From: Acinetobacter sp. ASP199
GTDB taxonomy: Bacteria; Pseudomonadota; Gammaproteobacteria; Pseudomonadales; Moraxellaceae
Direction: 5' to 3'
Assembly (NCBI RefSeq): GCF_022700675.1
Contig: NZ_CP062182.1
Location: 310,001 to 374,000 of the forward strand
Length of the DNA: 64,000 nt
Shown here: one piece after another, positions 16,516-26,036 of the stretch
Position numbering within the stretch: the first letter of the stretch is position 1
Layout: every line of letters begins with the position of its first letter
Position numbers and translations under genes: made by a program
The notes under the pieces: generated by a model
The model's input: the letters and a program-made list of their open reading frames with translations, nothing else
The model's database searches: none
What the model was told of the DNA's origin: nothing

Positions 16516-18078
16516 TTATCTTCTTGACTTAAAGCTCACATCCACTTTACGCGGACGAAAGCGCCATCCAAGTAATAACAGCAGGGCCGAGAAAATCAGT
16601 ACAGGCCAGTCACTCAGTTTCATATACAGTGTTTCACCCTGCATCGCTGGCAACTCACCGCGTAATACCGCTTCCTGATCCATAGGTGCACGTTTCACGA
16701 TATGACCATGATGATCAATAAAGGCGGTTACACCGGTATTGGTGGCACGGATAAACCAGCGACCATTTTCCTTGGCACGCATTTGCACCATTTGCAGATG
16801 TTGCTGTGGTCCGGCAGTTCCAGTAAACCAGGCATCATTCGATACTGTTACCAGAAAGTCGCTTTGACTGGCATTGCGACGGGTCAGATTCGGATAAGCG
16901 ACTTCATAGCAGATCGCAGAGCCGAGATGCTGATTTTTGATATTCAACGGTTGCTGGTTATCTGCTCCACGAGAAAAACCACTCATAGATGGGTCATTTT
17001 GCAAAGCGGGGAGTACCCAGCTAAGTGCACCAGAGAGTGGAATGTATTCGCCAAATGGTACCAGGCGCTGTTTCTTGTATAGACCACTTGCTTCATCACC
17101 GCTGGCCATGATGCTGTTGTAATACTTAGGTGTGCCTGCGGTCTGGGATTCTTTTAAATCCCAATAAGGAATACCGGTTACCCAGGAGGTTCCAGATTTC
17201 TCTGCCTGTGCTTTCATCGCGTCAAGAAAATCAGGAATATCAGCCTGGAACATTGGAATCGAAGATTCCGGCCAGACGATTAAATCACGACCCCATTCGG
17301 TCTTGGTCAGATTGGCATAGATCAGCAGGGTCTTGAGCTGATATTCAGTCAGCCATTTCAGATCTTGTGGAATATTGCCCTGAATCAGGGAAACACTGAG
17401 TGGCTTGCTGCCTTCTTTCTGTTCCACAAACGTCAGTTGCGAAGCACCCCAGGCCCCCAGCAAGAGCAGCAGGGAGGGGATTGCCCAGAATATACGACGA
17501 TTCAGGATTTCTACCAAGGCACAAGCCAGTATGATCACCACGAAGGATACGCCAAACACACCGAAGAGTGGTGCATAGCCATCCAGGAAGCGTTCGGTAA
17601 AGGCATAGCCGGCAAATAGCCATGGGAAACCTGTGAAAACCCAGGTCTTCGCCCATTCAAACAGTACCCATAATGGCGCAAAAGTTAGGGGTGTTTCCGG
17701 GAAAAAGCGGCGGTAGATAAAGGTTTGTACTGCAGTAAACAGGCCCATCACCACAGCCATAAACAGGATCATCAGTACGCTGAGAAATGAACTGGTATCT
17801 CCATACTCATGGATTGAGGTATACAGCCAGAAAGCACCGACAAACCACAGACCAATCCCGTAAGCCCAGCCAATGCTAAAGGCCTGTTTGGCACTACGTT
17901 TACGCAGACAAGCATAAAGCAGCGCCGGCGACAGGATGGCCAACCACCAATAGTGGTACGGCGCCAGCGCAAAACTAAAGATGGCACCGGAAAGTAAAGA
18001 CAGCAGCAGGGGATAAATCAGTGGAAGTTGCTCAGAACTTTCAGACAGCTTCAACAACTTGTCGAAATGTGCCCTCAT
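16516..18078 (-). CDS. lnt: apolipoprotein N-acyltransferase
   Basis: Lnt adds the third acyl chain to the N-terminal cysteine of lipoproteins in the inner membrane, needed for Lol-mediated transport to the outer membrane. The 520-residue protein has an N-terminal block of hydrophobic segments (about residues 15-215) and a C-terminal nitrilase domain. The catalytic Glu is in VWPESS, the Lys in LYKKQRLVPFGEY and the Cys in SAICYEVAYP. Its ATG at 18078 overlaps the TGA of the upstream ybeX gene (ATGA), which fixes the start and shows translational coupling. This matches the ybeX-lnt order of E. coli. Confidence 0.95.
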   Translation of the reverse strand: MRAHFDKLLKLSESSEQLPLIYPLLLSLLSGAIFSFALAPYHYWWLAILSPALLYACLRKRSAKQAFSIGWAYGIGLWFVGAFWLYTSIHEYGDTSSFLSVLMILFMAVVMGLFTAVQTFIYRRFFPETPLTFAPLWVLFEWAKTWVFTGFPWLFAGYAFTERFLDGYAPLFGVFGVSFVVIILACALVEILNRRIFWAIPSLLLLLGAWGASQLTFVEQKEGSKPLSVSLIQGNIPQDLKWLTEYQLKTLLIYANLTKTEWGRDLIVWPESSIPMFQADIPDFLDAMKAQAEKSGTSWVTGIPYWDLKESQTAGTPKYYNSIMASGDEASGLYKKQRLVPFGEYIPLSGALSWVLPALQNDPSMSGFSRGADNQQPLNIKNQHLGSAICYEVAYPNLTRRNASQSDFLVTVSNDAWFTGTAGPQQHLQMVQMRAKENGRWFIRATNTGVTAFIDHHGHIVKRAPMDQEAVLRGELPAMQGETLYMKLSDWPVLIFSALLLLLGWRFRPRKVDVSFKSRR

Positions 18079-18914
18079 TGGCGCACAGCCCGGATCGAAT
18101 GAATAGAGCGAGCATCTGCTTCCAGAATGGTAAAGATCCAATTTCCAAGCTCAATCACCTGGCCTTCTAAATCGCTCACCAACCCGATTTCTTGCAATAA
18201 CAGACCACCCATGGTTTCTACTTCATCATCAGAGAAGTCGGCATTAAGCATATTGTTAAAATGCTCAATTGGGGTTAGTGCTTGCACAATCCAGGTATTG
18301 GCTGTAGTCGGGTCATTGTCTGGAACAATATACAGTGCTTCTTCATCGGCAATGTCATGTTCATCTTCAATTTCACCGACAATCTCTTCCAGAATGTCTT
18401 CTAATGTCACCAGACCAGAGGTTGAACCATATTCATCAATCACGACGGCAATATGGGTCTGGGTGTTTTTCAGCATACGCAGGACCTGATCTGAACGTGC
18501 ACTTTCAGGTACGAACAGTGGCTGGCGCATTAAGGCACGGATATCGACTTTAGACGTCGGTTCGGTCAGGAAAGGCAGCAAGTCTTTGGCAAGGAGAATG
18601 CCTACCACATTATCTGGCTGATCTGATGAAAATACGGGAAAGCGTGAATGCGCTGATTCTACCAAAACATGCAGAATATCAAGAAGCTGGTCATCTTCCT
18701 GTAAGCTGATCATGGAAGTTCGTGGTGTCATCACTTCACGAATTTTGGTCGCTGGAAGGTCGAGTACGCCTTCAAGCATCGCTACAGTATCGGGTTCTAG
18801 AAAGCGACGTGAATCTTGTACTAATTTTAGCAGTTCGTCGCGAGTTTCGGGAGCGGTTCCCAGCCATTTGCGTAAGCCGCGCATACCCCACGACGGGCCT
18901 GATTCCTCGTGCAT
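18075..18914 (-). CDS. ybeX: HlyC/CorC-family CBS-domain protein (YbeX)
   Basis: A 279-residue cytoplasmic protein with a paired CBS (Bateman) domain at about 65-190, beginning [14 protein letters not shown], and a C-terminal CorC_HlyC transporter-associated domain (about 205-275). Family members are linked to magnesium/cobalt efflux and, in E. coli, YbeX lies between ybeY and lnt and affects ribosome-related stress. Here only lnt is adjacent, with overlapping stop and start codons. The segment [20 protein letters not shown] is highly typical of the family. Effector nucleotide and exact role are not known from sequence. Confidence 0.92.
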   Translation of the reverse strand: MHEESGPSWGMRGLRKWLGTAPETRDELLKLVQDSRRFLEPDTVAMLEGVLDLPATKIREVMTPRTSMISLQEDDQLLDILHVLVESAHSRFPVFSSDQPDNVVGILLAKDLLPFLTEPTSKVDIRALMRQPLFVPESARSDQVLRMLKNTQTHIAVVIDEYGSTSGLVTLEDILEEIVGEIEDEHDIADEEALYIVPDNDPTTANTWIVQALTPIEHFNNMLNADFSDDEVETMGGLLLQEIGLVSDLEGQVIELGNWIFTILEADARSIHSIRAVRQ

Positions 18915-19110
18915 GATCTTTCCTAAAAACTCTTAATATCTAAAAAAAATGTAATTTTATCATACCGCAGAAAATACAGTTGTCTATTGCAATTATTTAG
19001 GACGACTGTGACCGTCGCAGTCAGCGGATTAAAATGAAAATGGCAATAAAGCCAGTCATGGGTACAAACACATGTTTATGTTAAAATAAGGCAGTCTTTC
19101 CCTCCTGAGC

Positions 19111-19374
19111 ATGCCGATGTCTGAAGCTGAAATTACTCCTAGCCTGCAATTGAATACCCGTGGTTTACGCTGTCCGGAACCTGTGATGATGCTGCATCAG
19201 GCGATCCGTAAGTCCAAGTCAGGTGATGTGGTTGAGGTCTTCGCGACAGATAATTCAACTTCATGGGATATTCCAAAATTCTGTATGCATCTGGGGCATG
19301 AATTACTGCTCCAGGAAGAACGCCTCGATGAAAATGGCAATAAAGAGTTTCATTATCTGGTAAAAAAAGGTTAA
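19111..19374 (+). CDS. tusA: sulfur-carrier protein TusA
   Basis: TusA accepts persulfide sulfur from IscS and passes it to TusBCD for 2-thiouridine synthesis at tRNA wobble positions, and to other sulfur pathways. The 87-residue protein has the invariant motif RGLRCPEPVMML; the sulfur-carrying cysteine is Cys21. The rest fits the two-layer alpha/beta fold, with the conserved DIPKFCMHLGHELL segment. The ATG at 19111 and the one at 19117 are both possible. It is divergent from ybeX-lnt, with a spacer of about 195 bp that should hold both promoters. Confidence 0.93.
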   Translation: MPMSEAEITPSLQLNTRGLRCPEPVMMLHQAIRKSKSGDVVEVFATDNSTSWDIPKFCMHLGHELLLQEERLDENGNKEFHYLVKKG

Positions 19375-19625
19375 TAACTTATTGGGCAGATGAACTGAAT
19401 CATTTGCCCTGATTCAATTAATCAACACTTTTTAGGCTTGAAGCCTATTACACACTAAGAACTCGAGTCTAAAACGATAAAGTTTAACGAAGCCCATCTC
19501 TTGATCAAACCAATATCTTTTCTCAGGTCAGATTAAAATTAGAGCAAATCTACCGGACCAAACTGGCTAGGCTTAATCAACTAAATTTATTATAATGCCG
19601 CAAAAATAATCATAAAAAAATAAAA

Positions 19626-22265
19626 ATGATCAGAAGTTCTATTGCTCAAATACTCGAACAATTAGGGTTAAGCGCACAGAAACGTGCTTTACATATTCAG
19701 TTTTCCAATCAGCAGCTCAACTCTGAAGTCCTTTTGCAACAGATCGATGGTCAGCATGTGCTCAATCAAGGGCTGAAAATAGAGCTGATCTGTTTATCTA
19801 CCAATGCTTTGATTCCTTTAAAACGATTTATAGGCACACAGGTCGCTGTAGATCAGGTCACGGATCAGGGACAGCTGTTTCGCAGTTCAGGAATTATTAC
19901 CCAGGCAGCTCAGGAGCAAAGTGATGGCGCATTAACGCTTTATAAACTTAGCTTGGAAGATGCCACTTCACTTTGGCATAAACGCCGGAATAGCCGTGTG
20001 TTTATGAACAAAAGTGTCCGTGATATTACCGAAATATTATTTAAGGAATGGCAGAGTAAAAGTCCATTATTTGCGGCTGCACTCAAGCTGGATTTATCAG
20101 GTTTGCTACAGACCTATGATGTGCGTCCTTTTAGCATGCAGTCAAATGAAACGGACTATGAATTTTTAACCCGTTTATGGCGCAGTGAAGGCATTAACTG
20201 GTTGATTGATGAATCTGAGCTAATGGTCCTACATTCCTCAGCACCGATTGAAGCACAGAAACTCAGATTGATTGATGACAATAGCCAGTATCAGGCTTTA
20301 AGCCGTCGGGTAATCCGTTTTCATCCTTCCAGTGCGACAGAGCAGGCGGATAGCATGACCAGCTTTATTGCAGAGCGACAGTTACAGCCGACTGCAGTAC
20401 ATATCCAGCGCTGGCATGCCGATCGCTTGAGTCAGGAAGAGGGTGCAGGTTCAGTCCAAAGCAAGCATCAGCATAGTCAGGTTCAGGATAATGCCAGTCT
20501 GGGACTGGAACAGGCGTGGAATTTCAGCCCGGCATGGGTCACTGATCTTAAGCATGAAGATCAGGCGACACCAGCATCCGCTGTACAAATTGAGAAAGTT
20601 AACCAGAACTTGCAACATTTTTATGATTCGCAGGCCAAGCAGTTCTCGGCAACATCCACTGTACGTGATGCGCAAGTTGGTTATTGGTTTCGACTAGATC
20701 AGCATCCAGAAATTGACCAGCATCAGTCAGCAGATCAAGAATTTCTGATTCTTTCCAAGCAATTTTATAACCAGAATAATTTGCCCAAAGACCTGAATGT
20801 ACAGGTCAATATTTTAATCCAGCAAAGCCAATGGCAGCTAACAAAAGTTAAAGATGCTGATGAGCGCCAGGCAAATCATTTAGTCTTGCAACGTCGCAAT
20901 ATTCCTGTGGTTCCTGAATTTCAGCCCTTATTGCATCGACCACAAGCCTATTCGCAACGGGCAAAAGTAGTCGGGCCAGAAGGTGAAGACATTTATGTGG
21001 ATAAATGGGGACGCATCAAAATCAGGTTTTTATTCACTCGTCCTGATGATCATACCCATGATAATGGAGCCGGAACGAATGATAGTGATACTGACTCGGC
21101 CTGGGTGGATGTACTGACCCCGTGGGCAGGGGAAGGTTATGGTGTGCGCTTCTTGCCACGCATTGGTGAAATTGTTGTGGTCGACTTTTTTGATGGCAAT
21201 ATTGACCGGCCTTTTGTGGTGGGCCGAATTCATGAAGGTCAGCGTTCACCAACAAAATTTGACAAGAAAGGACGCTTACCAGAGACCCAAAAACTTAGTG
21301 GTATCCGTTCGCAAGAAGTGCAAGGAGAAGGTTTTAACCAGTTACGTTTTGATGATACCACCGGACAGATCAGTGCACAGTTGCATAGCAGCCATGCTGC
21401 GAGTCAACTTAACCTGGGTGATTTGAGCCATCCGAAACAACAGGCTGAAAGTGAAGGGCATGGAGAAGGTTTTGAACTCAGAACTGACCAATGGGGTGCA
21501 GTCCGTGCCGGTGAAGGTTTGTTGATCTCGACTCATAAACAGCGAGCTGCAGATGGTTCACATATGGATGCTGAACCAGCGAAAAGCCAGCTCCAATCAG
21601 CTCTACAGGTAAGCCAGGCGCTCAGTGATGTGGCTAAAAATCAGCAAACTGATCCATTGGAAATTTTTGAGAATTTAAAAAGCCTGATTGAGCAGATTGA
21701 ACAACAGGATCAGAAAAAAGCTGCTGCCTTTAAACAGGCAATCATGATCCTAACGGCACCACAATCGATTGCGCTGAGTACCCAGCAGGACATTCATCTA
21801 TCTGCTGATGGCCAGATTAGTCAAAGTGCAGGAGAGAGTATTAACCTGAGTACACAACAATCTTTGATTGCCCATGCCAGCCAGAAACTAAGCCTGTTCG
21901 CAGCGCAAGACGGAGTACGCTTATATGCAGGTAAAGGCAAAGTCGAGATTCAAGCACAAGGAGATGGAATAGATGTTTTTGCGCGTAAAGATATAAAAAT
22001 TATCTCTACTGAAGATCAGATCGAAATGACCGCAGCCAAGAAAATTGTATTAACCGCAGGCGGTTCTCAGATTGAAATCAGTAATTCAGGAATTTTGCCA
22101 ACCACTGGTGGCAAGTTTGAGGTGAAGGCCGGGCAGCATCAGTTTGTACCTGGCACGAAAGTAAATATGAACTTACCATTCTTCCCACAAAGTGTGTGTT
22201 GGGAATGTTTGGCACGAAGAGCAAGCCAACGTGGTGCATTTGTCAATAAAGGGGAGGGTTTATAA
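19626..22265 (+). CDS. vgrG: type VI secretion spike protein VgrG
   Basis: VgrG trimers form the tip of the T6SS needle and carry effectors into target cells. The 879-residue protein has the gp27-like base (about 1-400), the gp5-like OB fold with GPEGEDIYVDKWGRIKIRF (about 450-470) and the typical WVDVLTPWAGEGYG...PRIGEIVVVDFFDGNIDRPFVVGR block (about 495-540), then a DUF2345 domain (about 620-830) of beta-helix repeats. No extra toxin domain is seen at the C-terminus, so the cargo is separate. Its stop codon directly touches the ATG of the DUF4123 gene. No core T6SS genes are present; this is an orphan vgrG islet. Confidence 0.95.
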   Translation: MIRSSIAQILEQLGLSAQKRALHIQFSNQQLNSEVLLQQIDGQHVLNQGLKIELICLSTNALIPLKRFIGTQVAVDQVTDQGQLFRSSGIITQAAQEQSDGALTLYKLSLEDATSLWHKRRNSRVFMNKSVRDITEILFKEWQSKSPLFAAALKLDLSGLLQTYDVRPFSMQSNETDYEFLTRLWRSEGINWLIDESELMVLHSSAPIEAQKLRLIDDNSQYQALSRRVIRFHPSSATEQADSMTSFIAERQLQPTAVHIQRWHADRLSQEEGAGSVQSKHQHSQVQDNASLGLEQAWNFSPAWVTDLKHEDQATPASAVQIEKVNQNLQHFYDSQAKQFSATSTVRDAQVGYWFRLDQHPEIDQHQSADQEFLILSKQFYNQNNLPKDLNVQVNILIQQSQWQLTKVKDADERQANHLVLQRRNIPVVPEFQPLLHRPQAYSQRAKVVGPEGEDIYVDKWGRIKIRFLFTRPDDHTHDNGAGTNDSDTDSAWVDVLTPWAGEGYGVRFLPRIGEIVVVDFFDGNIDRPFVVGRIHEGQRSPTKFDKKGRLPETQKLSGIRSQEVQGEGFNQLRFDDTTGQISAQLHSSHAASQLNLGDLSHPKQQAESEGHGEGFELRTDQWGAVRAGEGLLISTHKQRAADGSHMDAEPAKSQLQSALQVSQALSDVAKNQQTDPLEIFENLKSLIEQIEQQDQKKAAAFKQAIMILTAPQSIALSTQQDIHLSADGQISQSAGESINLSTQQSLIAHASQKLSLFAAQDGVRLYAGKGKVEIQAQGDGIDVFARKDIKIISTEDQIEMTAAKKIVLTAGGSQIEISNSGILPTTGGKFEVKAGQHQFVPGTKVNMNLPFFPQSVCWECLARRASQRGAFVNKGEGL

Positions 22266-23180
22266 ATGATAAATTTATTACATCCTGATTTACAATATTT
22301 TTTTGAAGAATATCCATCTGGGGAAAATAAGACTTATTTTATTTATGCTTTGGCTGATGCAGCACAAGACAGTCGGTTTTTAAAAAAGAATTCACATTTA
22401 CATGATCGTAATTTATTAACAGAAGCTGCTGGTGATAAAGCTGCAAAAATATCACCTCATTTGGTTCAACTCGGGCACAATTATAATATCGAGTGGCAAT
22501 ATATCTCTAAACGCGTGGTTGGGACTCCTCGATTAACTTTAATAATAAGTCCTTTAGATTTTGATAGTTTATATTCACATTTGAGGCAATTTCTGAATGT
22601 CCAGTTTGAAAGTGGATTAGAGATGTATTTAGCATTTTGGGATCCAGCTATTCTTGGTACTTTAGTCGGTCAAATTTCAGACCAGACTCTTTATGTTAAG
22701 CAGCAAGTGTTATCAGACCAGCAGAAGAAAGTTTTATTAGAGCCTATTCATAGTTGGTGGTATTGGGATCGAAAAGACAAATTACATAAAATCATCGGCG
22801 GTAATGGTCATGAATCTTTGAAATTTTATGATTGGCAAAATCCGTTTACGTTTACGCCAGTACAAGAAGACATGATGGTAGAAGCAACCTTTCCTGATCA
22901 TTTGATTTATTATCTAAATCTGAATAATCCTTTCTTGGTTGAGGACTTTAAGGAATGGGAGCTTTACCCATATGTTGTGGAAAAAATAGCATTAGCACGT
23001 GAATATGGTTTGGAAGGTACTCGGGATATTTTAAATTTTATTTGTCTAACTTTGATATATAAAAATAATTTCGAACAAGATGACCTTCTTCAAAGTGTGC
23101 TATTAAAAGTGAAGAATAAGATGATCACAATGGATCAGGCGATGGAAGACTTAGAGAGTTCAGTTGAAGAAAACGAATAA
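22266..23180 (+). CDS. DUF4123 T6SS effector adaptor (Tap/TEC-like)
   Basis: A 304-residue protein with a DUF4123 domain (about residues 20-145, including YFIYALADAAQD and FESGLEMYLAFWDPAILGTLVG). DUF4123 proteins bind a particular effector and load it onto the VgrG tip. The gene begins on the base after the vgrG stop, so expression is coupled. The following lipase gene is the likely client. From here to about 27.2 kb the sequence is clearly more AT-rich than vgrG, which suggests a separately acquired cargo cassette. Confidence 0.88.
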   Translation: MINLLHPDLQYFFEEYPSGENKTYFIYALADAAQDSRFLKKNSHLHDRNLLTEAAGDKAAKISPHLVQLGHNYNIEWQYISKRVVGTPRLTLIISPLDFDSLYSHLRQFLNVQFESGLEMYLAFWDPAILGTLVGQISDQTLYVKQQVLSDQQKKVLLEPIHSWWYWDRKDKLHKIIGGNGHESLKFYDWQNPFTFTPVQEDMMVEATFPDHLIYYLNLNNPFLVEDFKEWELYPYVVEKIALAREYGLEGTRDILNFICLTLIYKNNFEQDDLLQSVLLKVKNKMITMDQAMEDLESSVEENE

Positions 23181-23276
23181 ATCATAAACTTTATGCTAAC
23201 ACAATTAATTAATCATCAAAGCAACGCGTGAAGTTAGGAATATTCTTTAAGTAAATTAAAAATTATAGGGGATGTT

Positions 23277-23732
23277 ATGAATATATTTAAAAAAATTGTG
23301 ATGCTACCAGTAAGCTTGGCTTTAGGTTTGGTGGGATGTAGTTCAGGCTCAAGTAAAACTTATGTACTTACGACAACATCGTTCGGTTATGACCCAAGAT
23401 ATAGACCTTATATTGTGCGAGTGAATGGCGAGGAAGTTGGAGGAGGATTTGGGGCAGCTACCAAACGATCTGCAGTTATTACAGGTCCACAATACATCAA
23501 ATGGGGGGAAGGAAATAGCTATAAAGAGCATATTGCAAAAAATGTCCCATACTTAACCAAGGAGGACTTAAAAGGTAAAAGCTATTTAGCAGTGCACCTT
23601 TATCCAGATGATATGGTTGAAATTACATTGACTGAAGGGCGGAATATGCCTGATGCTACAAAAAAAGGATTAGAGGTGAGATCGAAATTAATTGATGAAT
23701 TAAATGAGAATGATAAAAAAATAAAAAGGTAA
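23277..23732 (+). CDS. lipoprotein, putative T6SS immunity protein, copy 1
   Basis: A 151-residue lipoprotein: signal sequence with lipobox LVGC (Cys21), then a mature part rich in glycine and tyrosine (SFGYDPRYRPYIVRVNGEEVGGGFGAA). In vgrG islets, exported lipoproteins beside a Tle lipase usually neutralise that lipase in the periplasm, so immunity is the best guess. It is a near duplicate of the gene at 23846; most differences are near residues 78-90 (KWGEGNSYKEHI versus TWGQTNIRKQHV). It is followed at once by a 13-codon stub that copies the start of the lipase gene. The family name is not certain; DUF3304-like is possible. Confidence 0.75.
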   Translation: MNIFKKIVMLPVSLALGLVGCSSGSSKTYVLTTTSFGYDPRYRPYIVRVNGEEVGGGFGAATKRSAVITGPQYIKWGEGNSYKEHIAKNVPYLTKEDLKGKSYLAVHLYPDDMVEITLTEGRNMPDATKKGLEVRSKLIDELNENDKKIKR

Positions 23733-23736
23733 GAAT

Positions 23737-23777
23737 ATGGTTTCTCAATTACAAAACATAGTAATCAAGATATAAGG
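23737..23777 (+). pseudogene. stub of a Tle1 effector start behind immunity copy 1
   Basis: Four bases after the first lipoprotein stop, the sequence ATGGTTTCTCAATTACAAAA is identical to the start of the lipase gene at 24306, then diverges by small indels (NIVIKI and stop, versus KIKNSNQDVS) while still sharing AATCAAGAT. Even the 4 bp spacer AGAA before the ATG... region is the same as at 24302-24305. It shows that the duplicated unit was immunity gene plus effector start. Confidence 0.75.
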
Positions 23778-23845
23778 AACCAGCATCTCAGTATTAACTT
23801 TTCGAAGCTGTTTGAAAAGAAGTTGGAGTCTTGATAGGCAATGTT

Positions 23846-24301
23846 ATGAATATATTTAAAAAAATTGTGATGCTACCAGCAGGCCTGGTTTTAGGCTTGG
23901 TGGGATGCAGTTCAGGTTCCGGTAAAACCTATGTTCTTACGACGACATCGTTTGGTTATGATCCAAGATATAGACCTTATATTGTACAGGTAAATGGCGA
24001 GGAAGTCGGAGGAGGATTTGGTGCAGCCACCAAACGATCTGCGATTATTACTGGACCACAATATATTACATGGGGACAAACAAATATTCGTAAACAACAC
24101 GTCGCAAAAAATGTTCCTTATTTAACCAAAGAGGATTTGAAAGGAAAAAGTTATTTAGCTGTACATCTTTATCCGGATGATACGGTTGAAATCACATTGA
24201 CGGAAGGGCGGAATATGCCTGATGCTACAAAAAAAGGATTAGAGGTGAGATCGAAATTAATTGATGAATTAAATGAAAATGATAAAAAAATAAAAAGGTA
24301 A
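23846..24301 (+). CDS. lipoprotein, putative T6SS immunity protein, copy 2
   Basis: A 151-residue lipoprotein with lipobox LVGC, almost identical to copy 1. The last 40 residues are identical and the DNA there is nearly so, whereas the middle has drifted, which suggests either recent duplication with selection on the variable patch or gene conversion at the 3' end. It ends 4 bp before the lipase start, the position expected of the cognate immunity gene. A frame from 23831 adds five residues (MIGNV), but the start MNIFKK matches copy 1. With two versions the cell may resist two forms of the toxin. Confidence 0.75.
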   Translation: MNIFKKIVMLPAGLVLGLVGCSSGSGKTYVLTTTSFGYDPRYRPYIVQVNGEEVGGGFGAATKRSAIITGPQYITWGQTNIRKQHVAKNVPYLTKEDLKGKSYLAVHLYPDDTVEITLTEGRNMPDATKKGLEVRSKLIDELNENDKKIKR

Positions 24302-24305
24302 GAAT

Positions 24306-25472
24306 ATGGTTTCTCAATTACAAAAAATAAAAAATAGCAATCAAGATGTCAGTAATCTGCATCCACAATCCAAGCAAGATTGTGCTGATGTAGTTAACAT
24401 TTCTGTTTTTTTTGATGGGACAGGAAACAATTTAGAAGCAGACCAAGATAAAGGAAAACTCGCCAATCCAGCAAAGTTATGGCGAAATGCACAATCTTAT
24501 AGTTTATTCGAAATTGAGCGTACAAAGTCGCCAGTGAAGTTCAATCATCCTATTTATGTTTCTGGGGTTGGAACCCCATTTAATGGTGAGCTGAGCAAAG
24601 TTGATAACATAATAGCTAAAGTGCAAGATCATGATCTTTCGGGCGGTTTTACAGGCATTGGTGGTAGAAGACGCTTAGAATATGGTGAGAGTCAGATTAG
24701 TAAAAGTTTGGAAAACACTTTAAAACAAAAAATAGCCCAAGCCGAGGCAACCTTAAAGCCTCAGGTTGAAGCGCGAAAAAATGAAGCGATAGTTAAAATG
24801 GAGGCAAAGCTCAACGAACATCGTCTAATCAAAAAAGTTAATTTATCGATCTTTGGTTTCTCACGCGGGGCTGCACTGGCACGGGTATTTTCTAATGAAA
24901 TGATTTGGAAGACTGAAACTGAGGACTTGAGCCTAAAGTATCAAATCTCAGGTCAAGCAGAACTTGCACCAATGGAAATACAGTTTTTAGGTATATTTGA
25001 TACGGTTGCTTCTTTTGGATTGCCTGCGACCAATATGCCAAATAAACTTAGTTTTAAAGGACGAGACATGGTGGTCGATCCGAGAGTAAAAAATTGCTTA
25101 CATCTAGTGGCAGGTAATGAATTACGCTTCGCTTTCCCAGTTGATTCTATCCATATAGATGAAAAATTGGCTAACCCAAGAAGATGGAAAGAAATAGTCT
25201 ATCCTGGGATGCATTCCGATGTTGGTGGTGGCTATGAGCCAAGTTCACAAACAATTAGTAATAATTTTGCTCGTATACCTTTAAAGCATATGCTTGAAAG
25301 TGCAGCGGTATCAGGTGTGAAAGTATTTGGTTATAGCGAATTAGAAAATAATGACATTAAAATCTTTAATGAAGAGTTTAAGATCGAAGAAAAAACCCAG
25401 CAACTTTTCGAGGCCGTTCAAAAAGCAGCAGGAGCCTCGACAGGTGATGTAAAAAAAGATATTAAAAATTAT
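24306..25472 (+). pseudogene. tle1: Tle1-like phospholipase effector, 5' part (split by ISAba1)
   Basis: T6SS lipases of the Tle1 group (DUF2235) cut phospholipids of rival cells from the periplasm. The 389 codons before the insertion carry the family start FFDGTGNN (35-42), the nucleophile elbow GFSRG with Ser186, the acid Asp232 in GIFDTVASFG and His303 in GMHSDVGGGY, so the whole catalytic triad is here. Reading continues 18 codons into the IS and stops at 25529. Joining 25472 to 26662 restores one frame of 567 residues, showing the gene was intact before the insertion. The gene follows its presumed immunity gene by 4 bp. The truncated product lacks its last 178 residues and is probably inactive or unstable, but this is not certain. 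Confidence 0.9.
25464..25472. repeat. 9 bp target-site duplication, left
   Basis: AAAAATTAT directly left of the IS is repeated at 26653-26661. Nine bases is the duplication length known for ISAba1. Confidence 0.95.
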
Positions 25473-25490
25473 CTCTGTACACGACAAATT

Positions 25491-26036
25491 TCACAGAACC
25501 CTTATCCTATCAGGATTCTGCTTTCTTAAAATTGCCAAAATTTCCTTAAACTCTTCTTTTTTCCCAAAACCAATTAAACGCTGAATCGCCATTTGAACAT
25601 AGTCTAAACCATAGCGAAATAAACTCATTGAGAGTCGTCCATGCTTCTTTATTTTTATCGCTTTTTTTTGATTATGTTGCCATTCACCCGTTAAGTAACA
25701 CCAACAGAAGCTTATAGCTAACACCGCAATCAATTTTTTCACTCGTCTAGGGTCTGTCAAGCGCGTATTTTCAAGATTAAACCCGCGTCCTTTGAGACAA
25801 CTGAATAAGGTTTCAATTTCCCAGCGTAATGCATAATCCTGAATAGCATTGGCATTAAACTGAGGAGAAACGACGAGTAAAAGCTCTCCATTTTCTAACT
25901 GTAGTGCACTTATATATAGTTTCACCCGACCAACCAAAATCCGTCGTTTACGACATTCAATTTGACCAACTTTAAGATGGCGAAATAAATCACTAATTTT
26001 ATGATTCTTTCCTAAATGATTGGTGACAATGAAGTT
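25491..26036 (-). CDS. ISAba1 transposase, second frame (C-terminal part)
   Basis: This frame holds the end of the IS4-family transposase. The signature Y-x2-R-x3-E-x6-K is seen as YALRWEIETLFSCLKG, which provides the catalytic Glu. It has no own good start; it is entered by a -1 shift at the A-run 26035-26041 of the first frame, giving a fused protein of about 360 residues. The frame is open back through NFIVTNHF...KVGQIECRKRR, supporting continuous translation rather than a separate gene. Confidence 0.85.
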   Translation of the reverse strand, partial: NFIVTNHLGKNHKISDLFRHLKVGQIECRKRRILVGRVKLYISALQLENGELLLVVSPQFNANAIQDYALRWEIETLFSCLKGRGFNLENTRLTDPRRVKKLIAVLAISFCWCYLTGEWQHNQKKAIKIKKHGRLSMSLFRYGLDYVQMAIQRLIGFGKKEEFKEILAILRKQNPDRIRVL

